Below are positions 47,237 to 56,082 of a stretch of DNA of 64,000 nt, piece after piece. Position numbers and translations under genes: made by a program. This DNA comes from Microbacterium sp. K24 (lineage in GTDB: Bacteria > Actinomycetota > Actinomycetes > Actinomycetales > Microbacteriaceae). Location of the stretch: contig NZ_SSDJ01000156.1 in assembly GCF_004794465.1 (NCBI RefSeq), positions 62,001 through 126,000 of the forward strand, given 5' to 3'. Below the pieces are notes generated by a model. The model had not been told where the DNA came from. It did no database searches and saw only the letters and a list, made by a program, of their open reading frames with translations. Position 1 is the first letter of the stretch, and the number at the start of each line of letters is the position of its first letter.

Positions 47237-48762
47237 GCCGACACCTCCTTCGAGCTGATGACCGTCGTGCTGTAGAGCTTGAGCAGCGCGGTGTTGAGCA
47301 TGAGCGAGCGGTAGTCCGCGCTCGCGCGGTGGTCCGACATCGGGGTGCCCTCCGTGCCCAGCACCTCGGATGCCGCGCGCACGGTGGCGATGTTCCACGG
47401 ACGGCCGATCAGCGCCTCCTCGGTGGCTGTCGCACGGAGCGGTGTGGCGGCGACGCCGCCGAGTCCGATCCTCGCCCCGGTCACGATCCCGTCCTCGATG
47501 TCGAGCGCGAAGGCGATCGCCACACTGGAGATGTCGTCGAAGCGCCGTTTGGCGATCTTCTGGAAGGCCGTCACAGGCGCGAGCGGCAGAGGAATGCGCA
47601 CGGCGCGGATCAGCTCGTCGGGGCGGCGGATCGTCTGCCGGTAGCCGGTGAAGTACTCCGACAGCTCGACCTCCCGCTCCCCCTCGGCGGATGCCAGGAC
47701 GAGCCGGGCGCCGAGAGCGAGCAGTGCGGGCGGGCTGTCGCCGATCGGAGAGCCGGTACCGAGGTTGCCGCCGAACGTGGCGCGGTTGCGGATCAACCGG
47801 GACGCGAACTGCGGCAGCAGCTGAGCCAGCAGCGGCACCGCGCCGTCGAGGCGCTTCTCGATCTCGGAGAGCGGGAGCGCCGCTCCGATCTCGAGGACGT
47901 CATCGGTGTGATGCAGGGTCCGGAGCTCGTCGAGCTGCTCGATCGCGATCACGAGCGGTGCCCGGCGGCCGCGGATGTTCACCTCGACGCCCCAGTCGGT
48001 GGAGCCCGCCACGAGCAGAGCACCCGGCTCGTCACGCAGCAGACGCAGCGCCTCGTCGAGGGAGGCCGGGCGCAGGAACCGCGCCCCGTCGACCTCGGCA
48101 TCCGTCGGGACGGCGGCGGGAGCCGGTGCCGCGAGTCGCTGCTGCAGCGGGTCGTCCTCCTGCGGCTCACCCAGCGTGTACGCGGCGTCGCGGATCGGGC
48201 GGTACCCGGTGCAGCGGCAGAGGTTGCCGCTGAGCGCGTGCAGGTCGAAGCCGTTCGGCCCGTGCTCTGCATCGTGCGAGGGGATGCCGTCGTCGTGCCC
48301 GGTACCCCCTTCGGCCGGGGTGCTCTCGACGGGCGTGCGGGCGGAGCGGTAGTACTCTCCCGCCATGCTGCACGCGAAGCCGGGGGTGCAGTAGCCGCAC
48401 TGCGATCCGCCGGCCTCGGCCAGCTTCTCCTGCACCGGATGCAGGGCGTCCGGCGACCCGAGCCCCTCCGCGGTCACGATCTCCTGACCGTTGAGCGCAT
48501 AGACCGGCACGAGGCACGCGTTGACGGGGGTCCACTCGGTGCCGCCGTCCGGAGTCGGCGTCGCGAGCAGCATCGCGCAGGCGCCGCACTCGCCCTCGGC
48601 GCAGCCTTCCTTGCTGCCCGAGAGGCCGGTGTCGCGCAGCCAGTCGAGGGCCGTGGTGTGGGCGGCGGTCCCGTCGAGCGAGCGCACCCGTCCGTTGACG
48701 TTCACGGCGATGTCGCTCGCGGTGATGTCCGTCGCGGTGATGTCGTTCATGATGTCGGTCAT
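47233..48762 (-). CDS. xdhA: Xanthine dehydrogenase, iron-sulfur/FAD subunit
   Basis: The 509-residue protein fuses two parts. The N-terminal 2Fe-2S region has EGCAEGECGACAM near 53-65, QCGYCTPGF near 123 and CRCTGYRPI near 185. The FAD-binding domain has LLVAGSTDWGVEV near 250 and NRATFGGNLGTGSPIGDSPP near 335. An acidic insert (about residues 143-170, EGGTGHDDGIPSHDAEH) between the two iron-sulfur motifs is unusual. Electrons pass from the Mo site to FAD and NAD. GAGGAG precedes the ATG by 7 nt. Confidence 0.94.
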   Translation of the reverse strand: MTDIMNDITATDITASDIAVNVNGRVRSLDGTAAHTTALDWLRDTGLSGSKEGCAEGECGACAMLLATPTPDGGTEWTPVNACLVPVYALNGQEIVTAEGLGSPDALHPVQEKLAEAGGSQCGYCTPGFACSMAGEYYRSARTPVESTPAEGGTGHDDGIPSHDAEHGPNGFDLHALSGNLCRCTGYRPIRDAAYTLGEPQEDDPLQQRLAAPAPAAVPTDAEVDGARFLRPASLDEALRLLRDEPGALLVAGSTDWGVEVNIRGRRAPLVIAIEQLDELRTLHHTDDVLEIGAALPLSEIEKRLDGAVPLLAQLLPQFASRLIRNRATFGGNLGTGSPIGDSPPALLALGARLVLASAEGEREVELSEYFTGYRQTIRRPDELIRAVRIPLPLAPVTAFQKIAKRRFDDISSVAIAFALDIEDGIVTGARIGLGGVAATPLRATATEEALIGRPWNIATVRAASEVLGTEGTPMSDHRASADYRSLMLNTALLKLYSTTVISSKEVSA

Positions 48763-48797
48763 TGTCGAACTCCTCAGTACAGCTGTGGTGCTGCCGC

Positions 48798-50312
48798 TCA
48801 GCCGGCGAGCAGCACCTCGATCGGGCCGCGCACGAAGTACAGCGCGAAGCCGACGGATACGACCCACATGAGCCAGTGCACCTTGCGGGCGCGGCCCGAG
48901 AGCGCGTTCACCAGGGACCAGGCGATGAAGCCCACGCCGATGCCGTTGGCGATCGAGTAGGTGAGCGGCATCGTGACGATGGTGAGGAACGCCGGGAGAG
49001 CCACGGCGAAGTTCGTGAACTTGATCTCCTTGATCTGCGCCATCATCATCGCGCCGACGACGACGAGCGCTGCCGATCCGACCTCGATCGGCACCACGAG
49101 CGTGAGCGGCGTGAAGAACATGGAGAGCAGGAAGAGCAGACCGACGACGACCGACGCGAGCCCGGTGCGGGCGCCTTCCCCGATGCCGGACGCGCTGTCG
49201 ACGAACACCGTGTTCGACGAGGTCGACGTGGCTCCTCCGGCGACGGCCCCGAGGCCCTCCACGACGAACGCCGAGCGGAGACGCGGGAACGTGCCGTCCT
49301 TGTAGGCGAGCCCGGCGTTCTTCGCGAGCCCGGTCATCGTGCCCATCGCGTCGAAGAAGTTGGAGAACACGAGGGTGAACACCAGCATCGTGGCCGCGAG
49401 GGCGCCGACGCGGCTGAACGATCCGAACAGGTCGAACTGGCCGATGAGCCCGAAGTCCGGGATCGTCACGAACGACGACGGGATCTCGGGGATGGTCATG
49501 TGCCATCCGTTCGGGTCCTCGAAGCTCGGGCCGAGCTTCAGGAACGCCTGAGCGATGATGGCGACGACGGTCGACGCGACGATGCCGATCAGGATGCCGC
49601 CCGGCACTCTGCGCGCGACGAGCACGCCGATGACGAGCAGGCCGAGCAGGAAGATCAGGGTCGGGACCGAGGTGATCGATCCGCCGTCGCCGAGCTGCAC
49701 GGGCGGGCCGCCGGGCGTGCGGTTGACGAACCCGGAGTCGACGAAGCCGATGAAGGCGATGAAGAGTCCGATGCCGACCGTGATCGCCGCCTTCAGCGGT
49801 GCGGGCACCGCGTTGAAGATCGCTGATCGGATGCCGGTGGCGCCGAAGAGCACGATGAGGATGCCGTTGATCACGACGAGTCCCATCGCCTCGGGCCAAG
49901 TGACCTGACCGACGACCGACACGGCGAGGAACGAGTTGATGCCGAGACCCGCGGCGAGCGCGAACGGCAGTCGGGCGATCAGACCGAACAGGATCGTCAT
50001 GACGCCGGCGGTGAGACCGGTGGCCGCACCGATCTGCGCGGCCTGCAGGGCGTTCCCGGTGACGTCGTCGACGCCGCCGAGGATGAGGGGGTTGAGGATG
50101 ACGATGTACGCCATCGTCACGAACGTGACGATCCCGCCCCTGATCTCGCGTCCGAAGGTCGACCCGCGCTGGGTGATCTCGAAGAAGCGGTCGAGGGCGT
50201 TACGAGGCTCGGCGTCGACGGTGGTGGTCGCCCCGGTGGGCAGCGGCGGCTGCTTCGCCGCCGGGGTGACTCCGGTCTCGGGCTCGTCGGGCAGGAAAAC
50301 TGATGAAGACAT
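48798..50312 (-). CDS. AzgA-type purine base permease (hypoxanthine/guanine/adenine)
   Basis: The 504-residue transporter has the AzgA-group features REIRGGIVTFVTMAYIVILN (about 75-94), GLGINSFLAV near 142, FFDAMGTMTGLAKNAG near 308 and TSTSSNTVFVDSASGIGEGA near 348. It belongs with the NCS2-like AzgA/PbuG branch, which imports guanine, hypoxanthine and adenine by proton symport. The ATG at 50312 has GGGAG upstream. It follows guaD by 23 nt and precedes xdhA by 35 nt. Confidence 0.92.
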   Translation of the reverse strand: MSSSVFLPDEPETGVTPAAKQPPLPTGATTTVDAEPRNALDRFFEITQRGSTFGREIRGGIVTFVTMAYIVILNPLILGGVDDVTGNALQAAQIGAATGLTAGVMTILFGLIARLPFALAAGLGINSFLAVSVVGQVTWPEAMGLVVINGILIVLFGATGIRSAIFNAVPAPLKAAITVGIGLFIAFIGFVDSGFVNRTPGGPPVQLGDGGSITSVPTLIFLLGLLVIGVLVARRVPGGILIGIVASTVVAIIAQAFLKLGPSFEDPNGWHMTIPEIPSSFVTIPDFGLIGQFDLFGSFSRVGALAATMLVFTLVFSNFFDAMGTMTGLAKNAGLAYKDGTFPRLRSAFVVEGLGAVAGGATSTSSNTVFVDSASGIGEGARTGLASVVVGLLFLLSMFFTPLTLVVPIEVGSAALVVVGAMMMAQIKEIKFTNFAVALPAFLTIVTMPLTYSIANGIGVGFIAWSLVNALSGRARKVHWLMWVVSVGFALYFVRGPIEVLLAG

Positions 50313-50335
50313 CTTCGGCTCCCGTCGTCGTCGCG

Positions 50336-50848
50336 TCAGTAGTCGACTCGAGTGGACGTGGTGCTCCACTCCGTGAACGGAGCGATGCGAGCGGTGGGCG
50401 GCAGAGGCTCCTGCGCGACCGGCATGATCGCCCTGTCCTCCTCACCGCCTTCGAAGTAGCGGTAGAACACGGCGTCGTCGAATCCGGCATCCGCGGCGTC
50501 ATCGCGATCGGCGGCGAAGTAGACGCGGTCGATGCGGGCCCACAGCGAGGTCGCGAGGCACATCGGGCACGGTTCGCAGCTGCTGTAGAGGACGGCGCCG
50601 GTGAGGTCGAAGGTGCCGAGCCCCTGGCAGGCGGCGCGGATCGCGGTGACCTCGGCGTGCGCCGAGGGATCGAGGTTCGCGGTGACGCGGTTCACGCCTT
50701 CGAAGACGCGGCCGTCGGCCGTGACGACGATGGCGCCGAACGGGCCGCCCTGGTTGCGGACATTGTCGGTCGCGATCGCGACTGCGCGGGCGAGATACTC
50801 GGCCGGAGTCGAACGCAGACCGGTTTCGGGCATAGCGGTGCTGGTCAT
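50336..50848 (-). CDS. guaD: Guanine deaminase (cytidine-deaminase-fold)
   Basis: The 170-residue protein has the zinc and proton-shuttle motif HAE (64-66) and PCPMC (93-97), with GGPFGAIVV near 34 and AEVTAIRAACQ after the active site. It matches the short guanine deaminases rather than the TIM-barrel type. It converts guanine to xanthine for the xdhABC enzyme encoded downstream. It is first in its operon, with a 5' leader of about 140 nt and a likely regulated promoter. Confidence 0.92.
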   Translation of the reverse strand: MTSTAMPETGLRSTPAEYLARAVAIATDNVRNQGGPFGAIVVTADGRVFEGVNRVTANLDPSAHAEVTAIRAACQGLGTFDLTGAVLYSSCEPCPMCLATSLWARIDRVYFAADRDDAADAGFDDAVFYRYFEGGEEDRAIMPVAQEPLPPTARIAPFTEWSTTSTRVDY

Positions 50849-50992
50849 GACGGAGAGCTTCCTTGCTGTCGTCGCAGTGATACGGCTTATCTGGTCTGGC
50901 CTTGATCAGGCCGTTCCGCGAGATATACGTCGAACCGCTAGGTTGTGCTGCTTCCTGCCCGGAGGCCCCTGTTGGGGTGCGGGCTGGGAACG

Positions 50993-51021
50993 ACTGTAAC
51001 ACCGGATTCGCTGCACGTCCA
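50993..51021 (-). promoter_or_regulatory. Promoter of the guaD-azgA-xdhABC operon
   Basis: On the minus strand TGGACG (51016-51021) and TACAGT (50993-50998) are 17 nt apart. The -35 box overlaps the first site of pair 7. The predicted leader to the guaD ATG is about 140 nt and contains short inverted repeats, such as GGCC/GGCC at about 50898-50912. Confidence 0.5.
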
Positions 51022-51053
51022 CTCTTTCGGAATCTCTCTTCCACCATGCGAGA
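51018..51053. promoter_or_regulatory. Paired 15-bp purine-regulon-like sites (pair 7, weak)
   Basis: TCCACTCTTTCGGAA (51018-51032) and TTCCACCATGCGAGA (51039-51053) each keep one good half-site and start 21 bp apart. The weaker match makes this pair less certain than the other six. Confidence 0.45.
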
Positions 51054-51068
51054 GGGATGTGACGATTC

Positions 51069-52034
51069 TCAGGCTGCGGAATCCTCTGCGCAGGAGAAGC
51101 GCGCGCGGTACGAGGTGGGGGTGACGCCGAGCACGCGCGCGAAGTTCTGCCGCAGCACGGCCGCTGAGCCGAAACCGCATTCGTCGGCGATCTGCTCGAG
51201 GGGCAGATCGGTGCGCTCCAGCATCCGTTGCGCGTGGATGATGCGCTGCCGCGCGAGCCAGGCCGCCGGCGTCGCCCCGTACTCCGCCTTGAACCGCCGG
51301 GCGAACGTGCGCGGAGACATCAGGGCCCTGGCCGCGAGCTGATCGACGCCGAGCTCGTCCCGCAGATGCTCGACCGCCCAGTCGGCGACGGCGGCGAGCG
51401 AATCGCTCGGCACGACCGGGATCGGGCGGTCGATGAACTGCGCCTGCCCCCCGTCGCGCTGGGGCGGCACGACCATGCGCCGGGCGATGCGGTTGGTGAT
51501 CTCGGCGCCGACCTCCTGCCGCAGCAGATGCAGGCAGGCGTCGATGCCGGCGGCGGTCCCCGCACTGGTGATGATCCTGCCGTCCTGAACGAACAGCACG
51601 TCGGGGTCGATGTCGATCTGCGGGTACATCTCGGCCATCACGTGCGAGTACATCCAGTGCGTCGTGGCCCGTCGCCCGTCGAGCACGCCTGCGGCGGCGA
51701 GGATGAAAGAACCGCTGCAGACGCTCATCACCCAGGCGCCGCGATCGACCGCCTGGCGGGCGACGTCGAGCAGGAGCGGATCGATCTGCCCCCAGTACGC
51801 GCGCGGGACAGGGCAGAAGACGACGAGGTCGGCCTCGTAGGCGAACGAGAGGTCATGCTCGACGTTGACCGAGAAGCCGATCTTCGACTGCACGACTCCG
51901 GCCTGCGGCGCGACGATGCGGAAGTCGAAGTTGGGCACCCCGTCGTCGGACCGATCGAGGCCGAAGGCCTCGCAGGCCACACCGAACTCGAAGGGTGCGA
52001 ACCCGTCCTGGATCACGCACGCGACCGTTTTCAT
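51069..52034 (-). CDS. GlxA-like AraC-family regulator with N-terminal DJ-1/PfpI (GATase1-like) domain
   Basis: The 321-residue protein has a class-I amidotransferase-like N-terminal domain (VACVIQDGFAPFEFGVACEA at 4-23, VCSGSFILAAAGVL with the elbow Cys near 113) and an AraC DNA-binding C-terminus. The AraC part shows LAARALMSPRTFARRFKAEY near 245 and LEQIADECGFGSAAVLRQNF near 287. GGGAGA precedes the ATG at 52034; an ATG at 52070 is weaker. It lies upstream of guaD on the same strand. A role in guanine/xanthine control is possible but not shown. Confidence 0.88.
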   Translation of the reverse strand: MKTVACVIQDGFAPFEFGVACEAFGLDRSDDGVPNFDFRIVAPQAGVVQSKIGFSVNVEHDLSFAYEADLVVFCPVPRAYWGQIDPLLLDVARQAVDRGAWVMSVCSGSFILAAAGVLDGRRATTHWMYSHVMAEMYPQIDIDPDVLFVQDGRIITSAGTAAGIDACLHLLRQEVGAEITNRIARRMVVPPQRDGGQAQFIDRPIPVVPSDSLAAVADWAVEHLRDELGVDQLAARALMSPRTFARRFKAEYGATPAAWLARQRIIHAQRMLERTDLPLEQIADECGFGSAAVLRQNFARVLGVTPTSYRARFSCAEDSAA

Positions 52035-52107
52035 CAGCTCTCCCAGCTTGGCAGTTTTCCTACGCTGCACGTCTCATCTGCCACTCGTGGCGGTTATCAG
52101 TCGAGCG

Positions 52108-52120
52108 TAGCGTTTCTGCC
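52108..52120 (+). promoter_or_regulatory. Leaderless-type -10 box
   Basis: TAGCGT (52108-52113), 7 nt, then ATG at 52121, with no Shine-Dalgarno motif. Confidence 0.4.
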
Positions 52121-52282
52121 ATGGTACTCCTCATCGCTCTCTCTGCCCTCGTCATCTGGGCCGTGGTCGGCACCGTGATCGAACTGCGCCGCGACGGCTA
52201 CCGCCCCACCCCCACCGACTGGAGCCGCATCGCCGGCCGCGACGTGCAGCAGCACGCCGAGTCCGGACACGTCTACCGCTGA
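52121..52282 (+). CDS. 53-residue single-span membrane protein
   Basis: The frame starts at ATG 52121 with a leaderless-type promoter. Residues 2-20 (VLLIALSALVIWAVVGTVI) form one membrane helix, followed by a basic-polar tail (ELRRDGYRPTPTDWSRI, ending HAESGHVYR). It is divergent from the AraC-type regulator. No family name is recognised; short actinobacterial membrane proteins of this shape are common. Confidence 0.65.
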   Translation: MVLLIALSALVIWAVVGTVIELRRDGYRPTPTDWSRIAGRDVQQHAESGHVYR

Positions 52283-52314
52283 CAACGTCGTACGCCGCGA
52301 CTACGCTCGTGCTC
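52279..52314 (+). promoter_or_regulatory. Leaderless promoter with both hexamers
   Basis: CTGACA (52279-52284), 17 nt, TACGCT (52302-52307), 7 nt, then ATG at 52315. This is the clearest leaderless promoter in the window. The -35 box overlaps the stop codon of the upstream 53-residue gene. Confidence 0.65.
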
Positions 52315-52890
52315 ATGAGCGAGCCGCAGCAGCCCCCTGTCCCGCCGTCCGCGCAGCCGAACCCGGCGTTCCCTCCCGCTCCGCCTGCGCCTCACCTCCC
52401 GGCGGCGCCGCAGTATCCGGCGGGAGCGCCCCAACAGCCGGCTGCGCCCGAGCCGCCCCAGGCCCCCCAGTACCGGGCACCGCAGCAGCAGGCACCGCAG
52501 CAGCAGTACCAGACCGCGCCGCAGCCGCCCTACGGTCAGCAAGCCGCATACGGTCAGCAGCGTCCCTCTGCGCCCCGGTCGGGAAACCCGCTGGCTCGCA
52601 CGGCGTTCATCATCGCCCTCGTCGTGGCCGCCGTCGGCGCCCTGCAGATCCTGCTGCAGCCCTTCGTGCTCGCCTCGTTCAGCTATGACGCCGGCAACTT
52701 CGGCGTCTTCACCACCCTGTTCGGAGTGATCGTCTTCCTCGGCAGCGCGGCCGCTCTCGTGCTCGGTCTGATCGCGGTCCGGCGATCCGGCGGGCAGGTC
52801 CTCGCCGGCATTGCGATCGGCGTCGGCGGCGTGCAGCTGATCAGCGTCGTGCTCGCGTGGATCTCTTCGCTCTTCTACTACTTCTTCTGA
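52315..52890 (+). CDS. Pro/Gln/Ala-rich membrane protein (DUF4190-like)
   Basis: The 191-residue protein has a low-complexity cytoplasmic half rich in Pro, Gln and Ala (about residues 1-88). Three hydrophobic segments follow, at about 95-120, 130-152 and 160-188, ending LFYYFF. ATG 52315 fits the leaderless promoter; a GTG at 52309 would add two residues. Proteins of this layout are frequent in actinobacteria and of unknown function. Confidence 0.75.
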   Translation: MSEPQQPPVPPSAQPNPAFPPAPPAPHLPAAPQYPAGAPQQPAAPEPPQAPQYRAPQQQAPQQQYQTAPQPPYGQQAAYGQQRPSAPRSGNPLARTAFIIALVVAAVGALQILLQPFVLASFSYDAGNFGVFTTLFGVIVFLGSAAALVLGLIAVRRSGGQVLAGIAIGVGGVQLISVVLAWISSLFYYFF

Positions 52891-52921
52891 GCGACTCTCT
52901 TCTGAGCGATCGCTCCGGCGC

Positions 52922-54145
52922 TCAGCGTGCGGCGAGCACCCGCTCGTAGACCCGGATCATCGCCGCGGTGCGCGACGACTGCCGGAAGGCCTCGGCGACC
53001 TCGGGCACCGGCATCGGCGCCGTGCCGGCGGCGATGTCGGATGCTGCGCGTCGCAGCGTCTCGGCGAGCGCCGCTGTGCGCTGCGCCTCCTGCTCTCGTC
53101 CGTGCGCCGAGACATCGGCATCCGGCACCGCCCACAGTCCCCCGCCGAGCTCGGCGGCGATATCGGGGTCGCAGATGACCGACGGCGTACCGAGGGTCGC
53201 CGCCTCGAAGGGCGTCATCCCCTGGGTCTCGAAGCCGATCGACGTCTGCACCAGCGCGTCCGCCGCGGCGATGCGCGCCAGCGTCTGGGCGTAGGTGAGG
53301 CGGCCGGAGAAGCGCACGCCCTCACGCCCGCCGACGATCTTCTCTGCGGCCGCGCGCTGGCCACCCCCGCCGATGATCTCCAGGTCGGCATCCGCCCCCG
53401 AGGCGACGAAAGCCTCGAGGAACGGCAGCAGGCGCTTCTCCGGGCTCATCCGTCCCAGCCACACGAAACGCGGGCGCCCCGGCTCGCGCTCGGCGGGGGC
53501 TGCGGCGAGCGTCGCGTCGCGGAGATCGTCGTCGATGCCGTTCCAGACGACGTCGACGGGCTCGAACACCCCGTGCCGCTCGAGACGCCGCGCGAAATGC
53601 GTCGAGGGGGCCGTCACGGCGGACGCGCCCGCGGCCAGACCGCGGAGGAACGCCCAGCCGTCGCCGCCGCCGACCGCGTCTCCGATCCCTCGCAGCGCTC
53701 GGCGCCGCCAGGCATTGAGGAACGCGAGCACCGGGCGATGCAGCGGAGTGACCGCCGCGATGCCGACGTCGACGCGGTTGTGCATGGTGTGCACGACCGG
53801 GAGGCCGTGACGCTGCGCGAACCGATGACCGATGAACGCGCCCCAGAAGTCGGCCTGCACGTGCACGAGATCGACGGGCGGTCGCCGGGTCATCGCCCGA
53901 TCGAGGAACCGGTCGGTGCGGCGTCCGGGCCAGCTCATCGAGTATTCGCGGTCGAGAGTGATGGGCATCGAGGGCAGATCGACATACGCGGGCGTGGGCG
54001 CCGCAGCGCGCGGACCGTGCATCGTCGGCGCGACCACCGTCACGGTATGACCGGCGCGCTCCAGGAACTCGCGCTGCAGCCGCATCGACACCTGGGCTCC
54101 GCCGAGGGAGTCGAGGTGCTGATCGCCGAAGAAGACGATGTGCAT
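52922..54145 (-). CDS. GT4-family glycosyltransferase
   Basis: The 407-residue GT-B protein has an N-terminal acceptor half (GDQHLDSLGGAQVSMRLQRE at 7-26) and a C-terminal nucleotide-sugar half with FVWLGRMSPEKRLLPFLEAF near 242. IIGGGGQR and the E-x7-E-like ETQGMTPFEAATLG motif near 325 follow. It should add a hexose to a lipid or polysaccharide at the inner membrane face. It follows the next glycosyltransferase by 14 nt; the two likely act in sequence on one glycolipid. Donor and acceptor are unknown. Confidence 0.88.
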   Translation of the reverse strand: MHIVFFGDQHLDSLGGAQVSMRLQREFLERAGHTVTVVAPTMHGPRAAAPTPAYVDLPSMPITLDREYSMSWPGRRTDRFLDRAMTRRPPVDLVHVQADFWGAFIGHRFAQRHGLPVVHTMHNRVDVGIAAVTPLHRPVLAFLNAWRRRALRGIGDAVGGGDGWAFLRGLAAGASAVTAPSTHFARRLERHGVFEPVDVVWNGIDDDLRDATLAAAPAEREPGRPRFVWLGRMSPEKRLLPFLEAFVASGADADLEIIGGGGQRAAAEKIVGGREGVRFSGRLTYAQTLARIAAADALVQTSIGFETQGMTPFEAATLGTPSVICDPDIAAELGGGLWAVPDADVSAHGREQEAQRTAALAETLRRAASDIAAGTAPMPVPEVAEAFRQSSRTAAMIRVYERVLAAR

Positions 54146-54159
54146 GACGGACGCCCTGC

Positions 54160-55374
54160 CTATTCGGGCAGCGGCTCGTCGCGGTAGAGCGCTTCGAAGG
54201 TGTCGAGGGTGCGGTTGATGTCGTGGATGGCGACACCGTCGAGCGAAGCCCGCTGCATCCGCTCGTACTCGGCGGGCGACGCGGTGAGCACGTCGGTGAG
54301 GCGAGCGGCCAACTCGTCGACGTTGCCGGGTTCGAACAGGTAGCCGTTCTCGCCGTCGTGCACGAGGTGCGGGAGGGCGACGGCATCCGCGGCGACGATC
54401 GGCAGAGCCGACGCCATCGCCTCCATGGTCGCGATCGACTGCAGTTCGGCGATCGAGGCGATCACGAACACGCTCGCGCGGGACAGCAGGGCCCGCAGCT
54501 CCTCGTCGGTGGTGCGCCCGTGGAAGGTGACACGGTCTCGGAGTCCGAGCTGCGCGGCGAGGTTCTCCAGCTGCTTGCGCTGGTCGCCGCCGCCCACGAT
54601 GTCGAAGGTCGTCTCCAGCGCCGGATCGAGCTTCGTCATCGCCTGCAGGATCACCTGCACCTGCTTCTCGGCGGTGAGGCGTCCGACGAAGACCATCCGG
54701 TTCTTCTCGCGCGGAGCGATGACCGGGGTGTACTGCGTGCGGTCGATGCCGCAGCTGACCGGGATCACACCCTTCACGTCGATCGTCTTCTCGAGGAAGT
54801 CGGCGGCGCGACGCGTGGGCGTCGTGATCGCACGGGTCAACGCGAAGGTGCGCTCGGCGTCGGCCCAGGCGAGCTTCACGACGAGGTCGTCGATGAACTT
54901 CGGCATCGTCGTGTGGTCGAGGATGTTGTCGGCCATCAGGTGGTTGGTGGCGACGACGGGGATGCCGCGCTGATGGGCGATGCGGGCCAGCCCGCGACCG
55001 ATGATGACGTGCGACTGGATGTGCACCACGTCGGGCTGCACGCGGTCGAGAACGACGCGCGCGTAGTGCTTCGCGCGCCAGGGCCACACGAAGCGCAGCC
55101 AGTCGTGCGGCAGCCAGCGCACGGAGGGCAGCCGGTGCAGCGTCATCGGCTCTCCCTCGATGACCTCGGTGTGCGGCGCGGAGCGGCGATATGCCTGGTT
55201 CGGAACCGAGACATGCACGTCGTGGCCGCGCTGCACGAGACCCGCAGCGAGTCGCTCGGCGAAGCGGGCAGCACCGTTGATGTCGGGAGCGAACGTGTCG
55301 CTCGCGATCAGGATCTTCAGCGGACGGGGCGGGGTCTCCGCGGCGTTCGAGGGATCGGAGGGAGAGGAGGTCAT
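54160..55374 (-). CDS. GT4-family glycosyltransferase (PimB/MgtA-like)
   Basis: The 404-residue protein has LKILIASDTFAPDINGAARF (19-38) with the GAAR loop, VHIQSHVIIGRG near 117, NHLMADN, VFVGRLTAEKQVQVILQAM near 230 and the E-x7-E motif ELQSIATMEAMASALPIV near 320. It resembles mannosyl- or glucosyltransferases of actinobacterial glycolipid synthesis. AAGG lies before the ATG, and a TAGAGT box lies about 50 nt upstream on the minus strand. Exact substrate is not readable. Confidence 0.88.
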   Translation of the reverse strand: MTSSPSDPSNAAETPPRPLKILIASDTFAPDINGAARFAERLAAGLVQRGHDVHVSVPNQAYRRSAPHTEVIEGEPMTLHRLPSVRWLPHDWLRFVWPWRAKHYARVVLDRVQPDVVHIQSHVIIGRGLARIAHQRGIPVVATNHLMADNILDHTTMPKFIDDLVVKLAWADAERTFALTRAITTPTRRAADFLEKTIDVKGVIPVSCGIDRTQYTPVIAPREKNRMVFVGRLTAEKQVQVILQAMTKLDPALETTFDIVGGGDQRKQLENLAAQLGLRDRVTFHGRTTDEELRALLSRASVFVIASIAELQSIATMEAMASALPIVAADAVALPHLVHDGENGYLFEPGNVDELAARLTDVLTASPAEYERMQRASLDGVAIHDINRTLDTFEALYRDEPLPE

Positions 55375-55482
55375 TGTGCCTTCGGGGACGGCGGCCAAGG
55401 GAGCCCAGCGGGCGGTGGCCACTCTACCCGAGGGGCCTGATTTCACCGCTGAGGCGTACCGGCATCCCTCAGGGTCACGCGT

Positions 55483-55494
55483 TAACGTGGGGCC
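55483..55494 (+). promoter_or_regulatory. Leaderless-type -10 box
   Basis: TAACGT (55483-55488), 6 nt, then ATG at 55495. No -35 hexamer is clear. Confidence 0.4.
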
Positions 55495-56082
55495 ATGCGA
55501 CTGACTGCCGACGCCGACCCCCGGCTGTGGATCCCCGTGACGGACTCGCTCGGCTGGCGCGGGCGGCGCCACCGCAAGGCGGCGATCCGGATGCTCCTCG
55601 GGCAGGTCAACGCCGCGGTCGGGGCGACCGAGCGCCCGGGATCGCGCTTCGGCGCCTGGGCGATGAGCCAGGCGGCGCCGATGCTGATGAAGCGGGCCGA
55701 CGGTCGGGTGCTGGTGTGGACGTGGAAGGCGGAGCCCGAGCTGATCGTGGCGATGGCGACCGCACAGACCCTGACGCCCGAGGTGCGCATCGCGCGGGCA
55801 TCGATGCCCATGGAGTACGACGACACGCAGTCGTTCCCCTCGCGCCTCGGCGTGGGCGAGAAGCTCGTGGTGCCGATCCCTCCGTCCGAGGCGTCTCCGC
55901 CGTTCGCGACCTACACGTGGGACACGGGCACGCACCTCGTCACCCTGACCGCGGTCTGCAGCGACCGCGAGCGCTTCGGCACGCTGACCGGCGCGCTCGA
56001 CGATCTGGCGCGCAGCATCCGCATCGCCGACGACCTCGAGGGCGGCGAGTTACCCGAGGTGCTGAGGCTCGATCCGGCCTAG
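55495..56082 (+). CDS. Hypothetical 195-residue protein
   Basis: No domain is recognised. The sequence is soluble, with no signal peptide; it has WIPVTDSLGWRGRRHRKAAI at 12-31 and a C-terminal region with alternating strands (ATYTWDTGTHLVTLTAVCSD). High-GC codon use through the whole frame and a leaderless-type promoter support a real gene. Its stop overlaps that of the convergent small membrane gene by CTAG at 56079-56082. Confidence 0.72.
   Translation: MRLTADADPRLWIPVTDSLGWRGRRHRKAAIRMLLGQVNAAVGATERPGSRFGAWAMSQAAPMLMKRADGRVLVWTWKAEPELIVAMATAQTLTPEVRIARASMPMEYDDTQSFPSRLGVGEKLVVPIPPSEASPPFATYTWDTGTHLVTLTAVCSDRERFGTLTGALDDLARSIRIADDLEGGELPEVLRLDPA

Noticed and set aside
50849..50990. Known purine riboswitch before guaD
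   Set aside because: The conserved loop and junction sequences of the guanine/xanthine aptamer classes that I know are not present.
52904..52924. GAGCGATCGCTC palindrome after the Pro-rich membrane protein as a terminator
   Set aside because: The stem is short, alternative pairings compete and there is no T-run; it was left out as too weak.
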